DNA of 64,000 nt, taken from assembly GCA_965223775.1 (NCBI GenBank), contig OZ245021.1, positions 3,472,001-3,536,000 of the forward strand, in the 5' to 3' direction. This document shows, in pieces, positions 43,601-51,748 of this stretch. Positions within the stretch are counted from its first letter, which is position 1; each line of letters begins with the position of its first letter. The notes below the pieces were generated by a model. That model saw nothing but the letters and a program-made list of their open reading frames with translations, was not told the DNA's origin and made no database searches. The position numbers and the translations under genes are program-made. The DNA is from JAJDXW01 sp965223775. Its GTDB lineage: Bacteria; Pseudomonadota; Gammaproteobacteria; HK1.

Positions 43601-44555
43601 GCCGCAGACGACCGGCGCGCTCAACCCCAACTTCTGGTTCACCGCCTCGTGCGCCTACGCTGCCATCCGCGCGGTGTGCGATCCGGACATCCCGAACAAC
43701 GCCGGGTTCTACCGTCCGATCACGATAACCGCGCCCGAGGGGTGCTTCGTGAACCCGGTATTTCCGGCGCCGCTGGGTGCACGTGGGCAGGCCGGGCACC
43801 GCTGCAACTCGGTGGTGCTCGGCGCCCTCGCCAAGCTCCTGCCCGGGAGGATCCCTGCCTGCACCGGCGGCTCAGAGTTCGCCGTCGTCTATTCGGGATA
43901 CGACGAGGAGAACAAGCTATTTCTTCTCCTCGAGTTCCACAACACGACCGGCCGCGGCGGCGGCCCGGACCAGGACGGGCAGGACGCGGGGCCGTACGCG
44001 CTCGGCAATGTGGCGAATACACCGGTCGAGGTGATTGAGGCGGATAATCCGGTGCTGATCGAGGAGTACGGCTTCCTGCCCGATACGGGGGGAGCGGGCA
44101 AGTACCGCGGGGGGCTCGGCATGGTGCGCCAGTATCGGCTGCTCGCCGAGCAGGCAACCGTGCAGCTTCGATCCGACCGCCACCTGCACCGGCCGTGGGG
44201 ACTCTTCGGCGGCGGCGGCGGCTCATTCGCGAGGAGCATTCTCAATCCCGGTGACGAGTCGCAGAGCCTCCCGTCTAAGTTCGTCCGAACCATGTCGCGA
44301 GGCAACGTGTTCCGAGGCGAGATGCCGGGCTCCGGCGGCTACGGCGACCCTTCGGAGCGCAACCCCCAAGCGGTATTCGAGGACGTCCGTCAGGAGAAGA
44401 TCAGCCTCGAACACGCGTTCGAGGCATACGGGGTCGTGATCGACCCTGCCGCGCTCGCGCTCGACGAGGCCGCCACGGAAGCCCGTCGTGCGGAGCTTCG
44501 CCGGGAGCAGGCCCGTGCCCCCGCTCAGCGCGGGGCGGAGGCGAAACAAGGGTGA
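40656..44555 (+). CDS. Fused hydantoinase/oxoprolinase A-B protein (system 3)
   Basis: A 1299-residue single chain joining HyuA (about 1-690) and HyuB (about 710-1270), the architecture of full-length 5-oxoprolinase. The A half has FRLGVDIGGTFTDIVLLGPD, HGTTVATNAIIERKGANIAL, VLDMGGTTAKAALI and GAGGGSIATVDAAGG. The B half begins NPVKRELIKNALITITDNMV, with HLGATMPALKGCLDYFGDDI, HHTDMGGRVPGG and MPGSGGYGDPSERNP. It should hydrolyse 5-oxoproline, a hydantoin or a related lactam with ATP. GGCAGGAAA precedes ATG 40656, and a sigma-70-like promoter lies upstream. A substrate-binding-like gene follows 21 bases downstream. Confidence 0.92.
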   Translation: MATFRLGVDIGGTFTDIVLLGPDGALHSKKVLSTPDDYSGAIETGVAAIVKETGIAASDISEFAHGTTVATNAIIERKGANIALVTTKGFRDILEIGRFRSPRLYDLRFRKPEPLVERRLRFEVPERVNGKGEMLEPVDLAALDTIADRLIAENVQAVAICFINSYINPENETTAMHHLKLRLPHVPISISADLLPQIQEYERASTTVVNAYIRPVVETYVTSLKARMQGMGLKIPLMIMQSNGGVLPAEQAGQTPVYIIESGPAAGVVGTQRLGAHLGLGDLMVLDMGGTTAKAALIEDGRFSIMPAAEVGGGESKGHRLIHGAGHAVQVPTIDIAEVGAGGGSIATVDAAGGFEVGPRSAGASPGPVCYDLGGEQTTVTDANLLLGYLNPEVLVGGDLRLNFVKAKAALGALGKKLGESVTDTAYGIHQIANANMLRALSAVSSERGRDPSQFTLVAFGGNGGVHASELAETLSISRVVVPPVAGLFSALGLLFADVEHQLVGAFYRVLAGMSAADLNAALEPMVENVLDLLASEGFGSPSRREIEVFADMKYVGQAWTLSVPVGAFPAGESTMAGLAEEFGQAHDSAYGYRSDREPIQFIALKVVGRGIAETPRLPERLRRASDRHRAASERDAYFGPERGWLRTPVVPRSGLSEGPVNGPLVIEEYDATTVVRPGWRACLDGWNNIVIERDKEPVATRVAAVETSFTHVNPVKRELIKNALITITDNMVVTVIRTSRSTVVKNSLDFSTSICDSEGQMVAQGLSLPVHLGATMPALKGCLDYFGDDIHPGDILASNDPYAGASHLNDVFMFKPVYKDDELVLYLSIILHHTDMGGRVPGGNATDSSEIFEEGLRIPPTKIYERGSPNETLFRIIEHNVRVPDTVLGDIRSQIAALELGQRDVLKILEEYGTREFKAYMTELIDYTERRTRNGIAAIPDGEAEFTEWNDDNGVGGDPVRIQVKLTVKGGEMIVDFTGTSPQTTGALNPNFWFTASCAYAAIRAVCDPDIPNNAGFYRPITITAPEGCFVNPVFPAPLGARGQAGHRCNSVVLGALAKLLPGRIPACTGGSEFAVVYSGYDEENKLFLLLEFHNTTGRGGGPDQDGQDAGPYALGNVANTPVEVIEADNPVLIEEYGFLPDTGGAGKYRGGLGMVRQYRLLAEQATVQLRSDRHLHRPWGLFGGGGGSFARSILNPGDESQSLPSKFVRTMSRGNVFRGEMPGSGGYGDPSERNPQAVFEDVRQEKISLEHAFEAYGVVIDPAALALDEAATEARRAELRREQARAPAQRGAEAKQG

Positions 44556-44576
44556 AGACAGTCGGAGGGAAAGAGC

Positions 44577-45491
44577 ATGGCGACGACCCGTTTGCGCCTC
44601 TTGGCCTCGGCCTCGGGCGTAAGTTACTACCCCCAGTACGTGGCCCAGGACCTCGGTTACTTCGCCGCCGAAGGGCTTGAGATCGAGGCGGAGGCGCCGG
44701 GTCACGGGCCTTGGGGCGCGCGTGCCCTCGTGGCCGGGTCCGCCGAAATCGCACTTGGCGGCATCTGGCGGCCGCTGATGTATCACGGCCGCATCGCCGA
44801 CTTCCGCGCGTTTGCGCAGCTCTGCGTGGGATGCCCCGCGTTCATCCTCGCCCGCAAGCCGATGCAGCGCTTCCAGTGGCGCGACCTCGTCGGCAAGGTC
44901 GTCGTGGTCCCGGACGGCTCGCCGACGCCGCTCATCGCCATACTCGGCATCCTCCGGCGCGCCGACGTGGATCCGTCGAAGGTCCACTTCGTCCAGGACT
45001 TCCTGTCCGAGGAGGCGAGAGAGCTCTATCTCGCCGGGCTCGGCGACTTCTATACCGCCTATCCACCGCTCGCGGAGGCGCTGGTCGGCCGCGGGGCCGG
45101 ACATGTGGTGGCCGACCTCGCCGAGGCGGGCGGCGAACTCCCGTGGAGCGTTTACTTCTCGACCGACGCGTTCCTGGACCGCGACGACAACGCCGCCGGG
45201 CGGTTCGCGCGAGCGATCCGGCGGGGGCTTGAATGGACCCTCTCTCACGAGCCGGAGGAGCGCCCGGCCGTGCTCGAGCGTCACTTCCCGAAGATCCCGG
45301 CGGACGTCGTTGCCACCGCCATACGGTCCTGCTGCGCCCGCGGCGTCTGGGCGAATACTGTTCGCGTCGCCGAGCCGCACCTCGCGGCTTGGCAGGAGAT
45401 CATCATCGAAAGCCACCTGTTGACGTCTCCCGTGGCCTACGACGACATCGTCGACGCGAGGACGGCCGACTGGGTAGAGACGAACATGTAA
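44577..45491 (+). CDS. NMT1/THI5-like solute-binding-type protein without signal peptide
   Basis: A 304-residue protein of the periplasmic-binding type II fold. SGVSYYPQYVAQDLGYFAAE, GARALVAGSAEIALGGIWRP and LVGKVVVVPDGSPTPLIAIL are typical of NMT1/SsuA-like proteins. The N-terminus MATTRLRLLASASG has no signal peptide, and no permease or ATPase is nearby, so it may act in the cytoplasm or use a signal-less mode. GGAGGGAAAG precedes ATG 44577. The gene is coupled to the fused hyuAB gene and may bind its substrate or product (inference). Confidence 0.78.
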   Translation: MATTRLRLLASASGVSYYPQYVAQDLGYFAAEGLEIEAEAPGHGPWGARALVAGSAEIALGGIWRPLMYHGRIADFRAFAQLCVGCPAFILARKPMQRFQWRDLVGKVVVVPDGSPTPLIAILGILRRADVDPSKVHFVQDFLSEEARELYLAGLGDFYTAYPPLAEALVGRGAGHVVADLAEAGGELPWSVYFSTDAFLDRDDNAAGRFARAIRRGLEWTLSHEPEERPAVLERHFPKIPADVVATAIRSCCARGVWANTVRVAEPHLAAWQEIIIESHLLTSPVAYDDIVDARTADWVETNM

Positions 45492-45625
45492 ACACGGATC
45501 AAGTCGGACCGCCGACGGTAACGGGCAATCGGCGTGAGGTTTCAATGCCGATTGGCGCGACAAGTCTTTAATCTTCAATCAAAGTGGGGGGTCCAAGCCG
45601 GCGGTGCCGGACCGTTACACTTGAT

Positions 45626-45660
45626 CCCCGCTCTCCGCTTCGCGAAGGCGGGCCGGGATG
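45626..45660. terminator. Palindromic intergenic repeat, likely bidirectional terminator
   Basis: Between two convergent genes, CCGCTTCGCGAAGGCGG is a near-perfect hairpin inside a longer imperfect palindrome beginning TCCCCGCTCTCC and ending GGCCGGGATGA. It resembles the dispersed 'CCCCGCttCGCGaaGGCGGG' intergenic palindromes common in proteobacteria. Confidence 0.5.
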
Positions 45661-45676
45661 ACGAACGCAATACGCC

Positions 45677-47482
45677 CTACTTACGACGCGCGCGCGTTCG
45701 CTCTCTCGGGTCGATCCCGATCGAGTGGTGAAAGTGGCGCAGATAGGCCGGCTCGCCCGGTTCCGCCGCCGCCAGTTCGGCCCGCCGCGCGGCGGTCGCT
45801 TGTCCGTCCACCGCGCCATCGCGCACCGCGACGCCGTACACGTCGAATGCATAGTCCGTCGTGATGAACTCGTTTAGCACCGCGTCCAGCACCAACTCCG
45901 GATCGCGCTCCAGCGGATCGCCATGACCCCCACCGCCCGACTGGACATGCAGAAAAACATCGCCGCGGTTCAGCACCGTGCTCTCCATGGGACAGGTCGG
46001 CAGCAGCTTTTGGCCGGATCCGGGATTGACGATGTTCCACGACGGTGTGCCGGGCAGGCCGCCGTCCAGGCCGTAGGGCAAGATCGCGCGCCGATCCGAG
46101 CGTATGTTCAGGTTGACCTCATCGATCAGCATTCGATAGCCCTTCACGGTACCGTAACCTCCGCGGTAGCGGCCCGGTCCTCCCGAGTTCTCGGCGAAGC
46201 CGACGCACGTATACTCGAGCGGCATCCGGGACTCGGCGAACTCGACCGACAGGTTTTGGGTGTTCGCGTGAAAAATGGACGAGGGCCCGTCACGATCGTA
46301 CCGGCTTCCCCAAGTCCCTCCCACCCCCTCGAGCATCACAAAGGGCTCGCCTCCGTCGCTGCCTCCGAAACTGAGCGCCGTGGGGCCACCCTCGCAAGCC
46401 GCTGGAACACGGTCGGGGGCGACCTGCGCCAAGGCTCCGAGCATGACATCGTGCAGGCGATGGGCGATGATGCCACGTGATGCGCAGGCCGCCGGCTCGG
46501 TCGGGTTGACGATGCTCCCGAGCGGCGCCGTGACCTCGATCGGGCGCGTGAAACCCTGACAGTTGGGCAGCGGTGTCCGCGCCATGCAACGCATGGCCTC
46601 GTAGGCCATCGAATAGGTGGTCGCCACGGGGCCATTGATTGCCGCCTTGACCTGCTTCGACGTGCCGGCCCAATCGAGGCGGACCCCGTCGCCGGCAATG
46701 GTGAGCGCCACTTTGAATCGGATCGGCTCCGGGTTCTCACCCATCCCGTCGATATAATCCTCGAACTCGTAGACCCCGTCGGGAAGGGCGGCGATCTCTT
46801 CGCGCATCATCCGCTCGGCGTAATCGTGCAGCGCCTCGGTGTAGGTTGCGAAGCCATCGGCGCCGCCGTAGCGCTCGACGAGCTTGATCAATCCACTCTC
46901 GCCCGCTCGGCACGCGGCAACCTGGGCGTCGAGATCACCCATCACCAGCACCGGGACCCGCACGTTCTTCTCGATCAGCTGGGTCAGCGTCCGGTTGGGC
47001 TCGCCGGCGTCGTAGAACTTCAACAACGGGATCCTCAAGCCCTCCTGATAGATCTCGGTCGCGTACACCGCCATGCTGCCGGGAGTAATGCCGCCAATGT
47101 CGCACTGGTGCCCCATCGCCACCGCGTAACCGACGACCCGATCGTCCACAAACGCGGGCTTGATCACGAAGACGTCGGGCAGGTGCATTCCCGCCGAGCC
47201 GTATGGGTCATTGGAGATGAAGACGTCCCCGGGCCGGGTCGTATCGGCGTGCTCGGCTACGAGCTTGCGCATCACACCCGGAAACGAACCCAAGTGAATC
47301 GGAGCCCCCGTCTGGGCAACGAACTGTCCCAGGTGATCGCACACGCCGACGGAAAAATCCTGCGTTTCCCTCAGGGTCAGCGAATAGCCGGTACGCAGAA
47401 CCGTGAGCGTCATCTCCTCGGCGAGGGTGGCGAGCCCGTTCTGGATGATCTCGAGGGTGATCGGATCGATGCGTTCGGTCAT
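45677..47482 (-). CDS. hyuB: Hydantoinase B/oxoprolinase family protein (system 4)
   Basis: A 601-residue B subunit. RIDPITLEIIQNGLATLAEE, RTGYSLTLRETQDFSVGVCD, GDVFISNDPYGSAGMHLPDV, GHQCDIGGITPGSMAVYATE and the C-terminal HVQSGGGGHGDPLERDPELV are diagnostic. It lies three bases after the stop of its A partner and is expected to form the ring-opening complex with it. Its sequence is clearly different from the other three B domains in the window, so these are not recent duplicates. Confidence 0.93.
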   Translation of the reverse strand: MTERIDPITLEIIQNGLATLAEEMTLTVLRTGYSLTLRETQDFSVGVCDHLGQFVAQTGAPIHLGSFPGVMRKLVAEHADTTRPGDVFISNDPYGSAGMHLPDVFVIKPAFVDDRVVGYAVAMGHQCDIGGITPGSMAVYATEIYQEGLRIPLLKFYDAGEPNRTLTQLIEKNVRVPVLVMGDLDAQVAACRAGESGLIKLVERYGGADGFATYTEALHDYAERMMREEIAALPDGVYEFEDYIDGMGENPEPIRFKVALTIAGDGVRLDWAGTSKQVKAAINGPVATTYSMAYEAMRCMARTPLPNCQGFTRPIEVTAPLGSIVNPTEPAACASRGIIAHRLHDVMLGALAQVAPDRVPAACEGGPTALSFGGSDGGEPFVMLEGVGGTWGSRYDRDGPSSIFHANTQNLSVEFAESRMPLEYTCVGFAENSGGPGRYRGGYGTVKGYRMLIDEVNLNIRSDRRAILPYGLDGGLPGTPSWNIVNPGSGQKLLPTCPMESTVLNRGDVFLHVQSGGGGHGDPLERDPELVLDAVLNEFITTDYAFDVYGVAVRDGAVDGQATAARRAELAAAEPGEPAYLRHFHHSIGIDPRERTRARRK

Positions 47483-47485
47483 GGC

Positions 47486-49591
47486 TCAGTCCTTCAACCG
47501 AATGTCGATATTGGCGGCGGCATCGACGGTGGCCACGTAGCCGGGCGGTATGGCGCAGGTGGCGTCGTATTCCTCGATGATGAGTGGACCTTCGACTGAT
47601 TTCCCGACGAGGTCGGGGCGGGCCAGTACTGGGGATTCGAGAGAGCCGATCCCGGGACCGAAGTAGGCCGTGCGCGTGCCCGATCCATGCCTAACGTCCT
47701 CGTGTGAAACCATGAGTGCACGCGAATCGAGGTCGGAGGAGCCGTCGAGCTCAGCGCTCATGACGACCCGGATATTGACGAGCTCGACCGGATTGTCCTC
47801 GTGACGGTGCCCATAGGTGCGCTCGTGCTCGGCGTTGAAGTCGGCGGCAAGCCGATCCAACGCGATGGGGCCCGCGGCGACTGGCGTGGTCAGCTCGAAC
47901 CCCTGCTCCCGGTAGCGAAGGTCGGCGTAGCGCCTGACTTGGATCACATCCGAGCCATAACCGTCTTCGGCGAACACCTTGCCGACCTCGGACTCCAGCT
48001 GAATGTAGGCCCGTTGGACGTCCGCGGCCGAAAATCTGTCCAGCCGGCCCAGCAGAGCACGCTGGGCCCCGTGCTCGGGGTCGGAAAGCAGGAGGCCGAA
48101 GGCGCTGAACACACCGGGGCTTGGGGGCACGAGTATACGCGTCATCTCCAGCAACTGGGCAATCTCGAGAGAAAGGGTCGGCCCATTGCCGCCAAACGCA
48201 ACCAAGGTGCAATCGCGCGGGTCGCGTCCGCGGTAGGTGGAGATCGACTTGACCGCACGCATCATGTTCGAGCCCGCAATCTTGTAGATCCCGTATGCGG
48301 CGTCGAGCAGTGATGTATCGAGAGGGCGTGCCGCCTGTTCATGTATTGCATTCCTCGATTTCTCGGAATCGATGGCAAGGGCGCCACCCACAAGATAATC
48401 CGGGTTGAGATATCCGAGCGTCACCAGCGCATCGGTCAGCGTCGCCTGGGTGCCGCCCAACCCGTAGCAGACCGGACCGGGCACCGCGCCCGCGCTCTGG
48501 GGACCCACGTGAACGTGTCCGCCCTTGTCCATCCATACCTCGCTGCCGCCGCCGGCACCGATCTCGGAGATGTCGATGACGGGCAGCTTGACCGCGTAAC
48601 CGGCGTTCGTGGACAGCTTGGACGATACGTTGATTCCCGCGCCGACCGCGTAGTCGGTGGTTCTCAAGGGCGCCCCGGCCTCGACCATTGCCGTCTTCGC
48701 CGTCGTGCCCCCCATGTCCAGGGTGATCACGTCGAGAATACTTAATTTCTTCGCCATTTGCGCGGCCGCGATCACGCCTGCGGCGGGGCCCGATTCCAGG
48801 ATCGCGACGGGCTTGGTCGTCACCAATTGCCTGCTCATCAATCCACCGTTCGACTGCATAATCTGCAACGGTCGACGGATACCCATCTCCTGGAGTCTTT
48901 GAGCAAGTAAAGTCAGATACCGGCTCACCACCGGGCCCAGCAGAGCATTGACGACCGCGGTGCTGGTGCGTTCGTACTCCCGCATCTCGGGCAGAATCTC
49001 GCACGAACAGGTAACGTAGACCTCGGGCGGCATGACGTCACGGACCAACTTGGCGGCCCGCAGCTCGTGAGCGGGATTGGCATAGCTGTTGATGAAACAG
49101 ATCGCGACCGCCTCTACGCCTTCGTCGCGCAGCCGCGTGGCAGCATCGATGACCGATGCCTCGTCGAGCGGCACCCGCACCTCGCCCTTGGCGCTCATGC
49201 GCTCGACCGCCTCCCTGCGCAGGCGTCGCGGCACCAGGACCTTAGGGTGCTCGTAAGTAAGATCGTAAAGGACGGGTATGCCGACGCGGCGCATTTCGAG
49301 AACGTCGCGAAACCCTTTCGTGGCGATGAGACCGGTCTTGGCGCCCTTGCCCTCGAGCACGGCGTTGGTCGCGACCGTGGTCGCGTGCACGACGTCGTCG
49401 ACGTCCGCCGGCGCCGCCCCGACTTCGGCCAGGACGTCGGCAAGTCCCAGTACGATTCCGCGGCCGAAGTCATCCGGTGTCGAAGACAGCTTCTTGGTAA
49501 ACACCGAGCCGTCGCTGCCCAAGAGCACGATGTCGGTAAATGTGCCGCCGATGTCTACACCAATTCTGTATCTGGTTCTTGATTCAGACAT
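47486..49591 (-). CDS. hyuA: Hydantoinase/oxoprolinase family protein, A subunit (system 4)
   Basis: A 701-residue A subunit. RYRIGVDIGGTFTDIVLLGS, HATTVATNAVLEGKGAKTGL, MREYERTSTAVVNALLGPVV, ITLDMGGTTAKTAMVEAG, IGAGGGSEVWMDKGGHVHVG and CTLVAFGGNGPTLSLEIAQL are present. Note GSEVWMDKG where the other copies have GSIARVD or GSLARVD. Upstream, at 49592-49640, an AT-rich patch with a repeated AAACGGT likely holds the promoter. Confidence 0.93.
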   Translation of the reverse strand: MSESRTRYRIGVDIGGTFTDIVLLGSDGSVFTKKLSSTPDDFGRGIVLGLADVLAEVGAAPADVDDVVHATTVATNAVLEGKGAKTGLIATKGFRDVLEMRRVGIPVLYDLTYEHPKVLVPRRLRREAVERMSAKGEVRVPLDEASVIDAATRLRDEGVEAVAICFINSYANPAHELRAAKLVRDVMPPEVYVTCSCEILPEMREYERTSTAVVNALLGPVVSRYLTLLAQRLQEMGIRRPLQIMQSNGGLMSRQLVTTKPVAILESGPAAGVIAAAQMAKKLSILDVITLDMGGTTAKTAMVEAGAPLRTTDYAVGAGINVSSKLSTNAGYAVKLPVIDISEIGAGGGSEVWMDKGGHVHVGPQSAGAVPGPVCYGLGGTQATLTDALVTLGYLNPDYLVGGALAIDSEKSRNAIHEQAARPLDTSLLDAAYGIYKIAGSNMMRAVKSISTYRGRDPRDCTLVAFGGNGPTLSLEIAQLLEMTRILVPPSPGVFSAFGLLLSDPEHGAQRALLGRLDRFSAADVQRAYIQLESEVGKVFAEDGYGSDVIQVRRYADLRYREQGFELTTPVAAGPIALDRLAADFNAEHERTYGHRHEDNPVELVNIRVVMSAELDGSSDLDSRALMVSHEDVRHGSGTRTAYFGPGIGSLESPVLARPDLVGKSVEGPLIIEEYDATCAIPPGYVATVDAAANIDIRLKD

Positions 49592-49681
49592 AACTAACCG
49601 TTTTTATTACCGTTTTTCAATGTTATCCACCCCGAATTTTCCTCCCGTCACTTCGCCGACGTAAGCATAACGCAAGCGGAT

Positions 49682-50230
49682 TCAACCTAACGCCAGTCGT
49701 GACAAGTCCATCCTGACTGCTGATTCCGGCAAGCTCGCCGGCCGCCGCCGCCGCTCCATCCGCCGCGATTCCCGTGCGCGCACCGCTCCTCCAGAACCCT
49801 CCGAACCCGCCCCACCCACGGACCGACGCAAGCCCCGCAGCGCCGCCCCGCCTGTTCCATCCGCGCCAGCAACTCCTACTCCGGCGGCGACGCGAACCTC
49901 CCCTCCAGCATCGCGGGGTTGTACCGCCATGGCCACGCGCGCCGTCCTATCAGCGGGCCCTCCCACGCAAGTAGGCCCCGTCGCCCCCTCGAGATCGGCG
50001 TACGTTTGCGCGCACGGAGCGAAGGGCGCCGCCGGCGCCGACCGCTCGCCGGCACGCGCGCACCACTCCGTCACATAGCCGCGGTCGAGCCGTACCATTC
50101 TCCAACCGCCGCCGCTCGTGAACGCCACTCCATCCGCCATTCGAGTCTCCACCGGCCGCACACCGTCATTCGACGACACCCGGCCGAATCCCCTTCTACT
50201 CTAGCGACCCGGCCGCGGCCAGCCGCCCAA
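49682..50230 (-). pseudogene. Decayed ORF of unknown family
   Basis: The reverse strand reads MADGVAFTSGGGWRMVRLDR, GYVTEWCARAGERSAPAAPF and PCAQTYADLEGA, then changes frame to LLAWEGPLIGRRAWPWRYNP and AMLEGRFASPPE, a TAG, and LLARMEQAGRRCGACVGPWV. The continuity of protein-like composition across two frames and a stop suggests a broken gene. I do not recognise the family. Evidence is compositional only. Confidence 0.35.
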
Positions 50231-50253
50231 TCACCCTAATCCTAACCCTGGCG

Positions 50254-51748
50254 CCCACATCTACCACTACGCTCCCTACGAACCGGCAGCGCTCAAGCGT
50301 CTCATGGGCCGGTACGCCACCCGGGAGGTTGAGCTCGACCAGCTTCTCCGCGCCCTGTCATTCGTCGACCTGCATACCGTGGTGAAGCGCGCTCTCATTG
50401 CCGGGGTCGAGCGGTATTCCATCAAGGACCTCGAGCCGCTGTTCGGCTACAGCCGCGAGCAGGATCTTCGTGAAGCGGCCATGAGCCGGCGAATCATCGA
50501 GAACGCGATTGCGGGAGGAGAGGTCGACGAGGATCTCGGTCCGCACCTTGGTGTTGTCGAGGACTACAACCACGAGGACTGCGAATCGGCGGTGCGACTT
50601 CGCGACTGGCTCGAGCAGCTTCGCGGCGAGGTCGTTGCGGGCGGAGTCGACCTACCTCGCCCCGAGCCACGCGGGGGCGATGCTTCCGAGGCGATCAGCG
50701 AGCTCGATGCGGCCCTTGAACGGCTCCGCGACGGCCTATTGGCTGGCGTGCCGGTGGAGCCGGAGGAGCGCTCCGAGGCCGAGCGCGCCCGGTTCGTGCT
50801 CGCTCACATGATGGAATTCCACCGCTGATGGAATTCCACCGCCGCGAGGACAAGGCGAGCTGGTGGGAGTACTTCCGGCTGCTGGATCTCGAGAAGAACG
50901 ATCTCACTGACGAACGCCGGGCAATAGCAGGCCTTGAGCACGTCGAGACCCTGGATCCAAAGGCGGCGCCGCTTGAGCGCTACCGGTTCTTCCCGCAGGA
51001 ACTCGACGCGCGTCCCGGAGATAACGTCTACGGACTCGACGGGAGCGACGTGTCCGCGCTCGCTCATCTGCTGGATGGAGCGGACACGATGCCTGCGCAT
51101 AAGGGGCTCTTCCTTGCCGAGACCCATCGGCTGCATCCCGACATCGCGATGTTTACCTCGGAGATCTACTACGAAGGGAGGGTCGAGTCGCTCGCGGGCC
51201 TTGAGCGCCAGGCCATCGTGGCACGCGGTCACGCCGCGTCGGACTTGGCGGGGTCCGGGCTTCTCTACGTTCCGGTCTCCCATGAGGGCAACCAGGCGCG
51301 ATCGCTGGAAGAGGTGGAATGTATCCGGAGTCTTGTCGATGCCCTTCTTGAGCATTCCAGCTGGTGCAATCGAGATGGTGAGGTGACGCCTCTGATCACG
51401 GACGACATCCTGGTCGTGGCGCCCTACAACGCCCAGGTATCCACACTCGCCGAGGCGCTGCCCGAACTCTCGGACCGGATTGGCACCGTCGATCGATTCC
51501 AGGGTCAGGAAGCACCGGTCGTGATCTACTCAATGACCTCGTCCAGCCCGGAGGACGCACCGCGGGGGATGGAGTTTCTCTACAACCGGTTCCGGTTCAA
51601 TGTTGCGACGTCGCGGGCCCGGGCATTGTGCATCCTGGTGGGAAGCGCGGCGCTGTTTCAGCCCGAGTGCCGAACGCCGCACCAGATGAGGATGGCAAAT
51701 GGTCTTAGCCGCTTCCGGGAGCTTTCACGCACAGCGAGCATTCCCTGA
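50254..51748 (+). pseudogene. TM0106-type RecB-like nuclease/helicase, truncated, frameshifted, centre deleted
   Basis: From about 50254: HIYHYAPYEPAALKRLMGRY, GVERYSIKDLEPLFGYSREQ, VEDYNHEDCESAVRLRDWLE and ERARFVLAHMMEFHR then TGA. From 50828 in another frame: MEFHRREDKASWWEYFRLLD, LDPKAAPLERYRFFPQELDA, then a jump to the Dna2/Nam7-type helicase end FLAETHRLHPDIAMFTSEIY, DRIGTVDRFQGQEAPVVIYS and NVATSRARALCILVGS. The frameshift comes from a 17-base tandem duplication at 50811-50844. The N-terminus and helicase motif I (Walker A) are missing. It was about 1100 residues when intact. Confidence 0.8.

Noticed and set aside
49592..49640. TTATCCACC near 49622 considered as a DnaA box
   Set aside because: A single near-match without neighbours; not evidence for an origin.
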